From contig CBDCRK010000044.1 in NCBI GenBank assembly GCA_965220955.1, positions 1 through 64,000 on the forward strand: 64,000 nt of DNA, written 5' to 3'. This DNA comes from CBDCRK01 sp965220955 (lineage in GTDB: Bacteria > Desulfobacterota > Binatia > Bin18 > CBDCRK01). The translations under genes and the position numbers were made by a program. The notes below the pieces were generated by a model that was given only the letters and a program-made list of their open reading frames with translations, had not been told where the DNA came from and did not search any database. Below, piece after piece: positions 25,873 to 34,958 of this stretch. The first letter of the stretch is position 1, and every line of letters starts with the position of its first letter.

Positions 25873-27426
25873 ATGAGCAACCGCCACCTTGAGGCTACCT
25901 GGGCCTATCACAGCGCTACCAAGCATTCTTACCAGAGTATTCGCACCAACTCCCATTATTTGGACTGGGAGAACCAACCCCTACCTTTCAAAATCTACTC
26001 CTCTTTGGAGCCCACTTCCCTGCCGCGCAACTTCTTATCCTCAGAGATGACGGCCCTGTCGGCCATTTCCGCCGTGGGTTCCTATGCTGGTGGCAAGTGT
26101 ATCCCAGACCTAGAAGACTTGGCAAGGATCCTGCACTTTTCTGCCGGGGTTACTAAACGGAGGACTTCTCCCGGGGGAGAGATCTTCTTTCGGGCCGCGG
26201 CCTGTACCGGCGCACTCTACCATATTGATCTCTATCTTGTTTGTAGTGACCTGCCTGGCCTTGAGGCGGGCGTGTATCACTTTGGGCCCCATGACTTTGC
26301 CCTGCGGCGGTTGCGTGTGGGAGATTACCGCGAGGCACTGATCCATGCGAGTGCAGGAGAACCGGCTGTAGCCAGCGCTCCGGCGATTCTCATCTGCACG
26401 GGAACCTATTGGCGCAATGCCTGGAAGTACCAAGCCCGCACTTACCGGCACTGCTACTGGGACACAGGCACGATCCTGGCCAATCTGCTAGCGGTAGCAG
26501 CCGCCCGTGAAATGCCAGCACAGGTGGTTAATGGTTTTGTTGATGCTGAGGTGAATCGGCTGCTGGACCTAGATACCGAGCGCGAGGTAGCCCTCACCCT
26601 GGTAGCCTTGGGGCACGCCCCGGATATGCCACCCCGTCCATCCCCCGAGGTTGGGACTTTAGCGCTGCCAACCGTGCCGCTATCAAAGACCGAGGTTGAG
26701 TATCCTGCTATCCAGGCCATACATGCGGCCTCATCGCTGGCGGATGAAAACGAGGTAAGAACTTGGCGTGGTCCACCACCGCAGGTCGTGCCACCTCAGC
26801 CCTCGGGTCGTCTTTTCCCACTACAGCCTCAGGATGACAGCGAGCTACCCAAGGATACGGTAGAAGGGGTAATCCTAGGGCGGGGCTCTGCCCGGTGCTT
26901 TGCCCGCAAACCGATTTCCTTTGCCCGACTCTCCACCCTACTGCACCGGGCCACACGAAGCATCCCCGCAGATTTCCTTGCTCCTGAAGGTCCTCAGCTC
27001 AACGACCTTTACCTTATTGTCCAGGCGGTGGACGGGATGCCAGCTGGTACTTATGTATGGCGGAAGGATCAAGAGGCCCTTGAGTTGCTTGAGGAGGGCT
27101 CCTTTCGACAGGAAGCCGGATACCTAGGTCTGGGGCAGGAGTTATCCGCTGATGCCAGCGTGAATGTCTTTTTCCTGGCCGATCTCGACCGCGTTTTGCA
27201 GCGGTTCGGCAACCGGGGTTATCGAGCAGCCCAACTGGAGGCTAGTATTATAGGCGGAAAACTCTACCTGGCTGCCTACGCACAGGGCCTTGGGGCTACT
27301 GGCCTGACCTTTTTTGACGACGATGTGACAGACTTTTTCTCACCGCATGCACAGGGAAAGAGCGTTATGTTTCTGGTGGCGCTGGGCCAACCGGTAAAGT
27401 TCAGGGACAGGGTGACACGAGAATAA
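25873..27426 (+). CDS. SagB-type oxidase with two nitroreductase domains
   Basis: Encodes 517 residues with two tandem nitroreductase-fold domains. The first (about 60-260) carries SSEMTALSAISAVGSYAGGK, RRTSPGGEIFFRAAACTGAL and RHCYWDTGTILANLLAVAAA. The second (about 320-510) begins VILGRGSARCFARKPISF and ends AAQLEASIIGGKLYLAAYAQ with GATGLTFFDDDVTDFF. This is the SagB/ThcOx group, FMN enzymes that oxidise azolines in peptide natural products, but lone members outside such clusters are common and uncharacterised. There is no precursor peptide or YcaO gene nearby. It follows sufT by 22 bp, so it is probably transcribed with suf. Confidence 0.85.
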   Translation: MSNRHLEATWAYHSATKHSYQSIRTNSHYLDWENQPLPFKIYSSLEPTSLPRNFLSSEMTALSAISAVGSYAGGKCIPDLEDLARILHFSAGVTKRRTSPGGEIFFRAAACTGALYHIDLYLVCSDLPGLEAGVYHFGPHDFALRRLRVGDYREALIHASAGEPAVASAPAILICTGTYWRNAWKYQARTYRHCYWDTGTILANLLAVAAAREMPAQVVNGFVDAEVNRLLDLDTEREVALTLVALGHAPDMPPRPSPEVGTLALPTVPLSKTEVEYPAIQAIHAASSLADENEVRTWRGPPPQVVPPQPSGRLFPLQPQDDSELPKDTVEGVILGRGSARCFARKPISFARLSTLLHRATRSIPADFLAPEGPQLNDLYLIVQAVDGMPAGTYVWRKDQEALELLEEGSFRQEAGYLGLGQELSADASVNVFFLADLDRVLQRFGNRGYRAAQLEASIIGGKLYLAAYAQGLGATGLTFFDDDVTDFFSPHAQGKSVMFLVALGQPVKFRDRVTRE

Positions 27427-27808
27427 CCGATTCTCGACTTCGCTCCACTCCACAATTGGGGTCAGGCGACGCTTTTCTACTAATCCTTGCGAAACAATCC
27501 GGCCAAACACTTGGTAAGGTTAGGGTGTGGTCGGGAATATCGACCACAAAAATGACCTTCGGTTCTTCGTTTGATGCCCACGGTCCGGCGATGAACCTAA
27601 CCTCTTGCGGAGCGCCGGCAGACGCGGGGCTCTTTGACGCTGCGCCGATCAATCGAGCAAATTCTTTGACCCTCTCGGGATTCGGGTTTTTGATCCATAC
27701 TTCATCAAGATATAAGGCTATAGCTTTCTCCCCTTTATTAGCTCCAGGCAGACGCACAGGAGGTATAACAAAGTTTCTAGGGACAAGACAAGCGCGCCTT
27801 TTCCTCAT
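27401..27808 (-). CDS. Hypothetical protein, possibly truncated
   Basis: Encodes up to 135 residues on the minus strand and overlaps the end of the SagB-like gene by 26 bp. The central part, ALYLDEVWIKNPNPERVKE and RFIAGPWASNEEPKVIFVVD, looks like a small ferredoxin-like alpha/beta domain of the kind in DUF3303-like proteins. The last 35 residues look like random translation of repeat-type DNA, so the gene may be cut off. No good ribosome site precedes the start. The DNA from 27809 to 28050 contains nothing else I can name beyond the ribosome site of the next gene. Confidence 0.4.
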   Translation of the reverse strand: MRKRRACLVPRNFVIPPVRLPGANKGEKAIALYLDEVWIKNPNPERVKEFARLIGAASKSPASAGAPQEVRFIAGPWASNEEPKVIFVVDIPDHTLTLPSVWPDCFARISRKASPDPNCGVERSRESVILVSPCP

Positions 27809-28050
27809 GACTTAACATGTAAAACCACAGTGCGACTTCCCCGGTAAAAATCCATAAGGAGATCTGTATGTGGGTTGAGACCTCTTAGAACACGTCCTAA
27901 GCTAGGTGGACGCTCCCTATGGTGGGCATTAGCATGTGCCCAGTCCGGGTTCCCGTTGTTTTCTTTCCGCCGGGGTTTATTTTATTAGGCGCTCTTAGAT
28001 AGAATCTGGGTAGCGGATAAGCAGGCACATAGCAAAAGGAGGGAAGCACA

Positions 28051-29817
28051 ATGCCACTGGACAGTCTGTCCGACACTGGGACTGAGTTACGGCCGATGTC
28101 AGCGCACCGGCCGGTTATTATGGGAACACGTCATATGGCGGTCGCCGGACACTACCTGGCTGCTCATGCTGGATTCCAGATTTTGGAGGCAGGGGGAAAC
28201 GCGGTCGATGCGGGAGTAGCAGCCGGAATTGCCCTGGGGGTTCTGCAAAGCGATATGGTGAATGTGGCTGGAGTAGCCCCGATCATTCTCTACCTGGCTG
28301 ACCGGCGTGAGGTAGTAACGATCAGCGGTCTGGGAGTCTGGCCACGGGCGGTATCTTTGGAGCTATTCCGCGATAGGTATGAAGGACGGATTCCTGAGGG
28401 CCTTCTGCGAACAGTGGTGCCCAGTGCCCCCGATGCCTGGATTACTGCCCTGGAGCGATATGGAACCATGGGGTTCGGTGATGTGACTGCGGCTGCCATC
28501 CGCTTGGCACAAGATGGCTTTCCTATGCACCCCTTCATGGCCGACCAGCTCCGAGTCAACGCTGATAAGTATCGCCAGTGGCCGTCTAACGCCGCTATCT
28601 ACCTTCCTAATGGTCGACCGCCGGAGCCTGGCGATGTCTTCCGGCAGACAGATCTTGCGCGGACACTACAATATATGGTGGACGAAGAGTCTGGTGCTCG
28701 AGGTAAGGGCCGGGAGGTCGGGCTGCAAGCCGCCCGGGACGCCTTCTACCGGGGTGATATTGCAGCCACCATTGTGAAGTTTCACCGCGACAACGGAGGA
28801 CTTCTGGCCGCAGAGGACCTAGCGGAGTTTCGGGTCGAAGTGGAGCTGCCTGTACGGACAACGTTCGGTAATGTCGAGGTCTACACTTGTGGTCCTTGGT
28901 GCCAGGGCCCGGTCCTGTTACAGGCTCTGAATCTCTTGGAAGGCTATGAACTCCAGGCTCAAGGTCACAACTCGCCACAGTATATTCACACCGTGGCCGA
29001 GGCCCTCAAACTGGTCTTTGCCGATCGCCACCAATACTATGGCGACCCCCGGTTTATGAAAGTACCCATGGAAGGTCTGCTGTCTAAAGCCTATGCTGAC
29101 AAACGCCGTACCCTTATTCGCGAAAATGAGGCCTGGCCCGAGATGCCGCCGGCAGGGAACCCCAACGGCCCAGGTGCTGTTGTCCAGGGTGGGGAAATAA
29201 GCGAGGAGCTACGGGCTGGTGCGTTGTCAGGCCTGGACACTTCCTATGTATGTGTAGTGGACCGCTATGGCAATGTTTTTTCGGCAACGCCCAGTGATAC
29301 CTCGTCTGACACCCCTGTGATTCCAGGAACTGGCTTGTGCCCGTCGTCCCGTGGCTCGCAATCTTGGACTGATCCGGCCCAGGCCTCTTGTGTTGCCCCG
29401 GGCAAGCGTCCTCGCTTGACACCGAACCCTGCCTTGGCCCTACGTGGCGGCCGTCCCTTTATGGTGTGGGGTACTCCAGGGGGAGATGTCCAGCCGCAGG
29501 CAATGCTCCAGACCTTTCTCAACATTGTTGTCTTTGGCATGGACCCGCAAGAGGCCGTCGAGGCGCCTCGGTTTGCCAGTTACAGTTTCCCTGACTCCTT
29601 TGAGCCCCATTCCTACCACCCGGGCCGGCTTAACATTGAAGGCCGGGTCCCCCAAGAGACGGGCACGGCGCTGTCGGCCCTTGGGCACCAGGTGCACCAG
29701 TGGCCTCAGTGGGTGTGGAGAGCTGGTGCGGTTTGTTGCATTGTAGTGGATCCAACAACTGGCGTACTGCATGGCGGAGCCGACCCCCGGCGACCTTCTT
29801 ATGCTTTGGGTTGGTAG
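28051..29817 (+). CDS. Gamma-glutamyltransferase family protein
   Basis: Encodes 588 residues behind AAAGGAGGGAAG. The Ntn-hydrolase precursor pattern is clear: HYLAAHAGFQILEAGGNAVD near the start, then RTVVPSAPDAWITAL. The autocleavage site region is SGLDTSYVCVVDRYGNVFSA, where Thr of LDTSY would be the new amino-terminal nucleophile. RLTPNPALAL and WGTPGGDVQPQAMLQ follow. There is no signal peptide, unlike periplasmic GGT of enterics. Members include GGT proper, cephalosporin acylases and many of unknown substrate, so the substrate is open. It converges on the carotenoid oxygenase gene. Confidence 0.88.
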   Translation: MPLDSLSDTGTELRPMSAHRPVIMGTRHMAVAGHYLAAHAGFQILEAGGNAVDAGVAAGIALGVLQSDMVNVAGVAPIILYLADRREVVTISGLGVWPRAVSLELFRDRYEGRIPEGLLRTVVPSAPDAWITALERYGTMGFGDVTAAAIRLAQDGFPMHPFMADQLRVNADKYRQWPSNAAIYLPNGRPPEPGDVFRQTDLARTLQYMVDEESGARGKGREVGLQAARDAFYRGDIAATIVKFHRDNGGLLAAEDLAEFRVEVELPVRTTFGNVEVYTCGPWCQGPVLLQALNLLEGYELQAQGHNSPQYIHTVAEALKLVFADRHQYYGDPRFMKVPMEGLLSKAYADKRRTLIRENEAWPEMPPAGNPNGPGAVVQGGEISEELRAGALSGLDTSYVCVVDRYGNVFSATPSDTSSDTPVIPGTGLCPSSRGSQSWTDPAQASCVAPGKRPRLTPNPALALRGGRPFMVWGTPGGDVQPQAMLQTFLNIVVFGMDPQEAVEAPRFASYSFPDSFEPHSYHPGRLNIEGRVPQETGTALSALGHQVHQWPQWVWRAGAVCCIVVDPTTGVLHGGADPRRPSYALGW

Positions 29818-29868
29818 CGGCCATGCTAAATCGGACCACATCAATTGACCCGTGGCCTGTGATCTGAT

Positions 29869-31260
29869 TTACAGCCCCTGACCCCAATTGCCGTGGAAGC
29901 CGTAAGGCACTCGGTGCGGAAGCTTTACTGTGGCTAGCGGCTTGCTTTCAACGTTCTTGGCATCCAGGATTAGCAGATCACTGCGTCCCTCCTCCTGTTG
30001 GTAGACAACCGCCAGCAGAAAACCCTCTCCCTCGTGTGCCTGGGGCGAGCGCGGCACAAACACGGCCTCTGAAGTAAAGGCTGCTGGACTCAGGTCGTGC
30101 GTACGTTGTGCTCCAGTCTTGAGATCATAGTGGACAATGGCGTTAAAAGGGTCCGCCTGGGCAGCGGAACTTACACGCCCGGCGGCGTAGCCATGGCGAT
30201 AGCCAAGGCCAGTATAGCGCTCGTCGAGGCGGGGAAACTCGACCGGGGTATCATCAAGCTGCTCCTCTTTCATTGCCCCGCCAACCAGGTCCAATGTCCA
30301 GCGTGTAAGGAGCGGTACCGATGCTCCTTCGAGTCCCTCTGGGGAACCTTCGTTGTCAAAGAGGGGGAGCCGTGGGAAGCGACAAACGTCGGCAATAACA
30401 CGATTCCCTTCGGTGTAAGCGTTCATGGGATGGAAAACATAGCAGGGATCGGTCTCGAACCAGACCACATCGCTGCTTCCACCGCTTCGGGGCATGACTC
30501 CGATCTTGGTTCCCAGCTCCGGCTCCCAGCGGATGGGTGAGTCGGTAGTAAGGTTTTCCGCACGGAGTGTAGCCGGAAACACCATGAAGATGACGTGGTC
30601 CCGTGTAGTGATGAAGTCGTGCATCATGGTTGGAAGAGGTACGTTGATCTCTTCAGTACGCACTAGCTCTCCCCGCGCCGAAGCAACGTGGTAGCGGAGG
30701 TAGGGAGGAAAGGGACTATACCCAAAGAAGAGTAGCTCCCCGGTCTCAGGATCAATCTTGGGGTGGGCGGTCATGGGGCCAGTAAGCTTACCAACAAAAT
30801 CATATGGCCCAATGGTGTCAAGGGTTAGGGGATCGAGCTCGTGAGGTGGTCCTGCCTCCCAGAGTGCCAGCAGTTTTCCGGCATGGACAATAATGTTAGT
30901 GTTGGCAGCATTGGGAGAGGCGGTCATAGCTCGTGGATCAGTGTCACCCATTGAGCTGAGCCCACCGAAAAGAGCCTCGCCTGTCTTTCGTTCTAGTTCG
31001 AAGCGCTCGGTTCGAACCCATCGGTTACGGTAATGGGCCTTGCCATCTCGCATGGTAAAGGCGTGGATCATGCCATCACCATCGAACCAGTGGTAACGGC
31101 CACGCGGCGCAAACTGGGGGTTAGGGCCATTGCGATAGAGGGTTCCGTCAATCTCATGAGGGATTTCCCCTTCTACCACTAGGTCGTGAATCTCTCCCTC
31201 CATAGGCCAGGGGCCATAGTTACCACGTAGAAAAGGGTTATCAGGAAACGGTCGACTCAT
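29869..31260 (-). CDS. Carotenoid oxygenase family protein
   Basis: Encodes 463 residues from the ATG at 31260 with GGAGCAAG upstream. The seven-bladed propeller iron enzyme shows its four histidines in MTAHPK, TMMHDF, FHPMNAY and YGFHGNW at the end, and the family start IPHEIDGTLYRNGPNPQF followed by YHWFDGDGMIHAF. Such enzymes split carotenoids, stilbenes or lignin-derived phenylpropenoids with O2; bacterial members often cleave apocarotenoids or lignostilbene. The frame is open far upstream, but that part belongs to a TetR remnant. There is no signal peptide. Confidence 0.9.
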   Translation of the reverse strand: MSRPFPDNPFLRGNYGPWPMEGEIHDLVVEGEIPHEIDGTLYRNGPNPQFAPRGRYHWFDGDGMIHAFTMRDGKAHYRNRWVRTERFELERKTGEALFGGLSSMGDTDPRAMTASPNAANTNIIVHAGKLLALWEAGPPHELDPLTLDTIGPYDFVGKLTGPMTAHPKIDPETGELLFFGYSPFPPYLRYHVASARGELVRTEEINVPLPTMMHDFITTRDHVIFMVFPATLRAENLTTDSPIRWEPELGTKIGVMPRSGGSSDVVWFETDPCYVFHPMNAYTEGNRVIADVCRFPRLPLFDNEGSPEGLEGASVPLLTRWTLDLVGGAMKEEQLDDTPVEFPRLDERYTGLGYRHGYAAGRVSSAAQADPFNAIVHYDLKTGAQRTHDLSPAAFTSEAVFVPRSPQAHEGEGFLLAVVYQQEEGRSDLLILDAKNVESKPLATVKLPHRVPYGFHGNWGQGL

Positions 31261-31261
31261 G

Positions 31262-31460
31262 GCTTGCTCCTTGCTGTCTATTAAATTGATAAAATAGATC
31301 TCACGCGGTTCATTGAACGGCAAACGGCCTGAAAGAGCCAGTGAGGTCATACCATGAACAAACGCCCAAAGGGCGTTGGCCTCTTGGTCCAGAATGATAC
31401 CGTGTAAGCCGTGGGCTTTTATCCAGGCTGCCAAAATCGACCGCTGGGTTGTCATCGGAC
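31262..31460 (-). pseudogene. Carboxyl-terminal remnant of a TetR-type regulator
   Basis: Immediately before the carotenoid oxygenase start, the same open frame reads AWIKAHGLHGIILDQEANAL, WAFVHGMTSLALSGRLPF and FINLIDS. This is the ligand-domain end of a TetR family protein (pattern W..VHG..SL...GRL). No helix-turn-helix is found upstream; the space is filled by another gene. It is probably the stub of the oxygenase's former local regulator. Confidence 0.45.
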
Positions 31461-31495
31461 CTGGATGGGAGCAGAGGCGATCCTCTCCAGCATTC

Positions 31496-31771
31496 TTATC
31501 CTCTCTTCTTTTTCTTCTGCGCGCTAGTGGAGAGTCTGGCTGTACTCCGCTTTCTCGCCTTTTGTTCGACCAAAAGCGACTCCCAGTCGACAAGGGTCAC
31601 ATAGTCTTCCGGTGAACTGGATTCACAGTCATAGCCGTGGAGGAACTTGCGAAAGCTCCCATATTGCCGTTGGTAGGTTCTGACTCTTGCGTCTATTTCT
31701 TTAGGAGAGAGCGTTGAGTAGTCTATCCTTTGTTTCCCTTCGGTTCCGCTAATGACAACAACACGACTCAT
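31496..31771 (-). CDS. Second gene of a coupled pair, unknown function
   Basis: Encodes 91 residues, mostly helical and charged: LSPKEIDARVRTYQRQYGSF, RKFLHGYDCESSSPEDYVTL, and a very basic tail ending QKKKKRG. The start ATG overlaps the stop of the upstream gene (ATGA), so the pair is translationally coupled. The small size, coupling and accessory setting beside repeats and a broken restriction gene suggest a toxin-antitoxin-like unit, but I do not recognise either family. The 3' end overlaps in position the TetR remnant frame. Confidence 0.6.
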   Translation of the reverse strand: MSRVVVISGTEGKQRIDYSTLSPKEIDARVRTYQRQYGSFRKFLHGYDCESSSPEDYVTLVDWESLLVEQKARKRSTARLSTSAQKKKKRG

Positions 31772-32094
31772 CCGGTGAGTTCCTTGAGCTGCGGCAAAAT
31801 GGTGGCAATGATTTCTTGCAGCTCGACTTCTCCGGCCTGTGGTTCCTTAAAAGAGGTAGCAAGTTTAAGGTGCAGGTGAGGGGCTAAAACTTTTCTCCCT
31901 TTTTTGATTTCGTGACTGTCATACCGGACCTCATCATACCAGCCGTCTGTCTGCCGGTAGAGGTGGACCTTGTATTCAACAACAGCCCCGGATTCTTTGT
32001 CGGTAACAGCAACGCTGAGGCGCTTCCAATCCCGATTTCCCTTCCCCTGAGACACCGTTAAGTATCTCAAAACTGGGGCCAACTGGCAAGACAC
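31768..32094 (-). CDS. First gene of a coupled pair, unknown function
   Basis: Encodes up to 108 residues; the GTG at 32094 or a GTG 13 codons later could be the start. It is a beta-rich small protein: RDWKRLSVAVTDKESGAVV, EYKVHLYRQTDGWYDEVRYD, then SHEIKKGRKVLAPHLHLKLA. The pattern of a bent sheet ending in P-H-x-H is reminiscent of small proteins found in toxin-antitoxin pairs (DUF7718-like), but this is only a resemblance. Its stop overlaps the next start. Upstream is an array of palindromic repeat modules. Confidence 0.55.
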   Translation of the reverse strand: MSCQLAPVLRYLTVSQGKGNRDWKRLSVAVTDKESGAVVEYKVHLYRQTDGWYDEVRYDSHEIKKGRKVLAPHLHLKLATSFKEPQAGEVELQEIIATILPQLKELTG

Positions 32095-32156
32095 TTTGTT
32101 GCATGCAGCCTGTTGAATACAATCCCTGGATTTGTAGAGGGTTCACAAAGCAGTCG

Positions 32157-32300
32157 GAAGAGCGGGCAGGCGAATACGAGATTCGCCCCTACGCCTTGTT
32201 GTGACCTGTTCTGTAGGGGCGATCCTGGTGATCGCCCGCTCAGGAAGGACTGGGGCGGGCAGGCGAATACAAGATTCGCCCCTAGGCAATGCTGTGACAT
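32157..32300. repeat. Palindromic repeat modules next to MITE copy A
   Basis: Two copies of a module with GGCGAATACGAGATTCGCC or its one-base variant, each followed by CCCTA, flank a GGGGCGATCCTGGTGATCGC palindrome. The same modules occur inside the MITE-like elements at 32301, 48995 and 55353. They are intergenic. Confidence 0.8.
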
Positions 32301-32494
32301 GTTAAAGCCTCTTTCATTTGGGTAGGGGAGTGTTGATGATCCTGGTCCCTATTTTGTAGGGGCGATCCTGGTGATCGCCCACTGTGGATAGTCGCGGGCG
32401 GGACGGCGAATACAAGATTCGCCCCTACGCCTTGTGGTGATAGGAAAGCGCAACCTTCCTCAACTTCTGGTGTCCACTCAAGTGCAGACCGCTA
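32301..32494. repeat. MITE-like element, copy A (diverged)
   Basis: The left end carries CTTTCATTTGGGTAGGGGAG and the right end carries TGTCCACTCAAGTGCAGACC, matching the two ends of copies B and C. The inner palindromes are one GGGGCGATC...GATCGCCC and one GCGAATAC...GATTCGCC module. The outer TATAGC bases have decayed (TTAAAGC, GCTAGA). It has the same orientation as copy C. Confidence 0.7.
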
Positions 32495-32610
32495 GAAGTA
32501 GCTAATTTTTCCCCGACGAAACCCTGCACCAAAGAGAGATCGGCCGTTCTCGGCCAAATAGGAAAGCCAAGTGTAGCGAGGTGCCCGAATTGTGCGGGAT
32601 CTAGCCTAGA

Positions 32611-32788
32611 ATCGCCCTAGATGGGCGAAAAGCCCCTCAACCCAGGCAAAGTACCGGGGCTGGGCAAAGCTACGCGCCTTCGACTATCCTTATGTCAGAG
32701 GTGTCCTTGAAAGTATCTCAGCCAGCTATGACCGAGATGCAAAGAGGGAAGACGCCGAAGTGGAAATCAGAAAGAGGCTGGAGCATTG
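32611..32788 (+). pseudogene. Carboxyl-terminal fragment of an unknown protein
   Basis: An open frame between two stops, without a start codon, reads in protein-like fashion: KYRGWAKLRAFDYPYVRGVL, then ESISASYDRDAKREDAEVEI and RKRLEH. The helical, charged character and lack of a start suggest the tail of a deleted gene. I do not recognise the family. The remainder of 32495-32852 shows nothing. Confidence 0.3.
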
Positions 32789-32852
32789 AACAAAACTGGA
32801 AGGAGGGATGCGTAAAATGCAATCCTGTTCAGAGTTTTAGGATAACTTCTCG

Positions 32853-34562
32853 TCAGCACGCCAATTCCTGGCGGCTCCCGTCTTGCTTTAGGACCTCATA
32901 CAACACCGCCTCAACCAACCGCCCCCGCGTTTCATCACCCGCAGCAAGGCTTGCCTCCAACCGGTCACACACCGTCATCAGTTCATCAACTTTGGCGACG
33001 ATGCGGCGTTGTTCCGCGAGAGGAGGGATAGCAATAGGATAATTTCGTAGGAAACTGAGTGAGACGAACGGTTGCAACCCACCAGCGGCAAGATCCTTCA
33101 TCTCATTAGCAGTATTTAGAAGGAAAAACCGTAAAAATTCGGGATCAGAACAACTCGGGTCAAAATATTTTATAAGGGCGACATTTTTGATTGCGAATGG
33201 TTGATCGGTATCGACAAGAACTGGATTTCCGATGCTTCCAATCATTGCCAAAAGTATATCGCCTTTTACGACTGCGGATCGCTGGGAGATTTTAATGTAG
33301 TCTTCTCTGCCGATCAATTTTGTGTCGTCAAAGGATAAGTGCCCGGAAGACAGGTTTTTGCTAGTAATAAGTGGTTACCCATCATCAACGTACTTAGGTG
33401 AGTCATGAGTTCCATCACGAACGTCATACGCGATGCCCATACGAGTGACGGCCCATCCCGCTGGTATACCGAACTTGATCTCTTTGTCCTCTACTGGCGG
33501 AAAATCCTTTGAGCGCTTCATTTTGCGCTCCGCGATTAGAAACCTCCGGGTTTCAGTTATTTTTTTCAGCAACTCCGACGCTGGCTCATCGTTCGGGTCC
33601 TGCTCTACCAACTTCCCGCGCACGGCGAGGTTGAGGATGGTCTGACGTAGCGCCTTAATCTGGTCGGGGCGGGTGGTGAGTGGGGTGAGGTTATTGAGAA
33701 CAAAGGCGGCGTGGTTCTGAAATACCACCGGGTTGGGGTCGGGCGCGTTGAGGCGGGCTAGGCTTGCCGCCGTCAGCCGATCGCGCGTGGTTTCCCGCTC
33801 CGTTCGTGCGGCTTCCAGCCGGTCGCAGAGGGCCATCAGTTCATCGACTTTGGCGACGATGCGGCGTTGTTCGGCGAGGGGTGGGAGGGGAAAGGGCAGC
33901 CGGGCGAAATCCGTATCATTGATGGCTGGGTATGCCTGACCTCGCATTTCTTCCTCCACGCAAGAGACCATGAACGGACTGCGTAATACAATCCATTGAA
34001 ACCGAGGCAAAACGAAGCCATGCCCATCCAGTATGGCGAAAGCTGTGCTTGCAATAGGCGGTGGGTCGAAGGCGTTTTCAATAATAGCGACATTCAATAA
34101 GTAGGGCCGCACACACGAATAAACCACATCGCCTTTCCGAACTATCTTGCGTGCTCGGCTTGGTGCTTCATTTGCATGGAGCATCTTGGGATTCGCAATG
34201 AGGCCGTTCTCTTTATCAATAGCCGTAACATCGATGTATGTGAACGCGGTTTGTGGCACACACTGCCCACGATCGCTGGTTACTTCGCGGATGGGTAACC
34301 AGCACCAGGAATCCGGAAGCGGATAAGGCGGTTCGTCAATGGCAGGAAGCCGTTTCGGCTTCTGAATCTCCCCCGCCTTTACAAGCCGTGCTTTCTCCGC
34401 CGCAATCCGCTTCAGCAACTCCGACGCCGGCTCATCGTTCGGGTTCTGCTCTACCAGCTTTCCGCGTACCGCTAGGTCAAGAATGAATCGCCGCAAACGC
34501 GGAATGGCGTCCGGGGCGTTGGCAATGCGGCCGAAGTGGGTGAGCAGGTGTTCGGCGTTCAT
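32853..34562 (-). pseudogene. hsdS: Type I restriction specificity subunit HsdS with in-frame stop
   Basis: The frame opens with the ATG at 34562 and codes for 395 residues to a TAA at 33375-33377. The same frame then continues open to 32853, giving a full-length HsdS of about 569 codons with one nonsense codon. The first half has a target-recognition domain (PYPLPDSWCWLPI) and a conserved coiled coil with EQRRIVAKVDELMALCDRLE. The second has GIPAGWAVTRMGIAYDV, the stop within VDDG-stop-PLITSKNL (normally VDDGYPLITSKNL), and a second EQRRIVAKVDELM. TAA replaces a likely Tyr codon. HsdS decides the DNA site of a type I system. No hsdM adjoins it. A truncated 395-residue HsdS with one and a half domains might still work as a half subunit. 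Confidence 0.85.
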
Positions 34563-34800
34563 TGAATGATGTCGGGAGTCAGTTGAGTCGAGGTCGCCAT
34601 GTCGTCCTCTCCATGTGGTAGTGTATCAGTTTGAATTTCCCCCTCACCCGCCTGCCCTGGCGGGCAGGATGCCCGGGGCAGGCGCCCTCTCCCTCCAGGG
34701 GAGAGGGCGTAGCCATTCCCCCCCCTCGGAGAGAGTTCTGGGAAGGCCAAGCATGTTCTTATCTTCTTATCACGAATGTTCCCGAACGGCACGGGCGCAG
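34563..34800. repeat. Intergenic hairpin repeat region
   Basis: Two perfect hairpins stand side by side: CCTGCCC/GGGCAGG (34651-34657 with 34662-34668) and CGCCCTCTCCC/GGGAGAGGGCG (34683-34693 with 34699-34709). The second resembles the widespread CCCTCTCCC intergenic palindromes of environmental bacteria. A 13-codon frame (MATSTQLTPDIIQ, 34600-34559) overlaps the hsdS start by ATGA and could be the stub of a deleted upstream gene. I see nothing in 34801-34958. Confidence 0.6.
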
Positions 34801-34958
34801 CGTCCGAGCAGTATCCTTGACATGTATGAACACTGTATTACATATCCAGCGAGTCAGTAGAATTCATTACCAATACCTGCCGACCGCGGGCTCGACTTAC
34901 AAAGAAATCTCAAGCCTTGGGTGATCCCGCCAGATAATCTTGATCTTTGTGGAATTGG

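Noticed and set aside
30097..30540. 147-codon plus-strand frame
   Set aside because: It lies wholly inside the carotenoid oxygenase gene on the other strand.
32157..32494. Repeated palindromes as a possible CRISPR array
   Set aside because: Units are few, self-complementary, unevenly spaced and without unique spacers of constant length; they recur as MITE-like elements elsewhere.
32692..33042. 116-codon plus-strand frame
   Set aside because: Most of it is antisense to hsdS and the rest is not protein-like in that frame.
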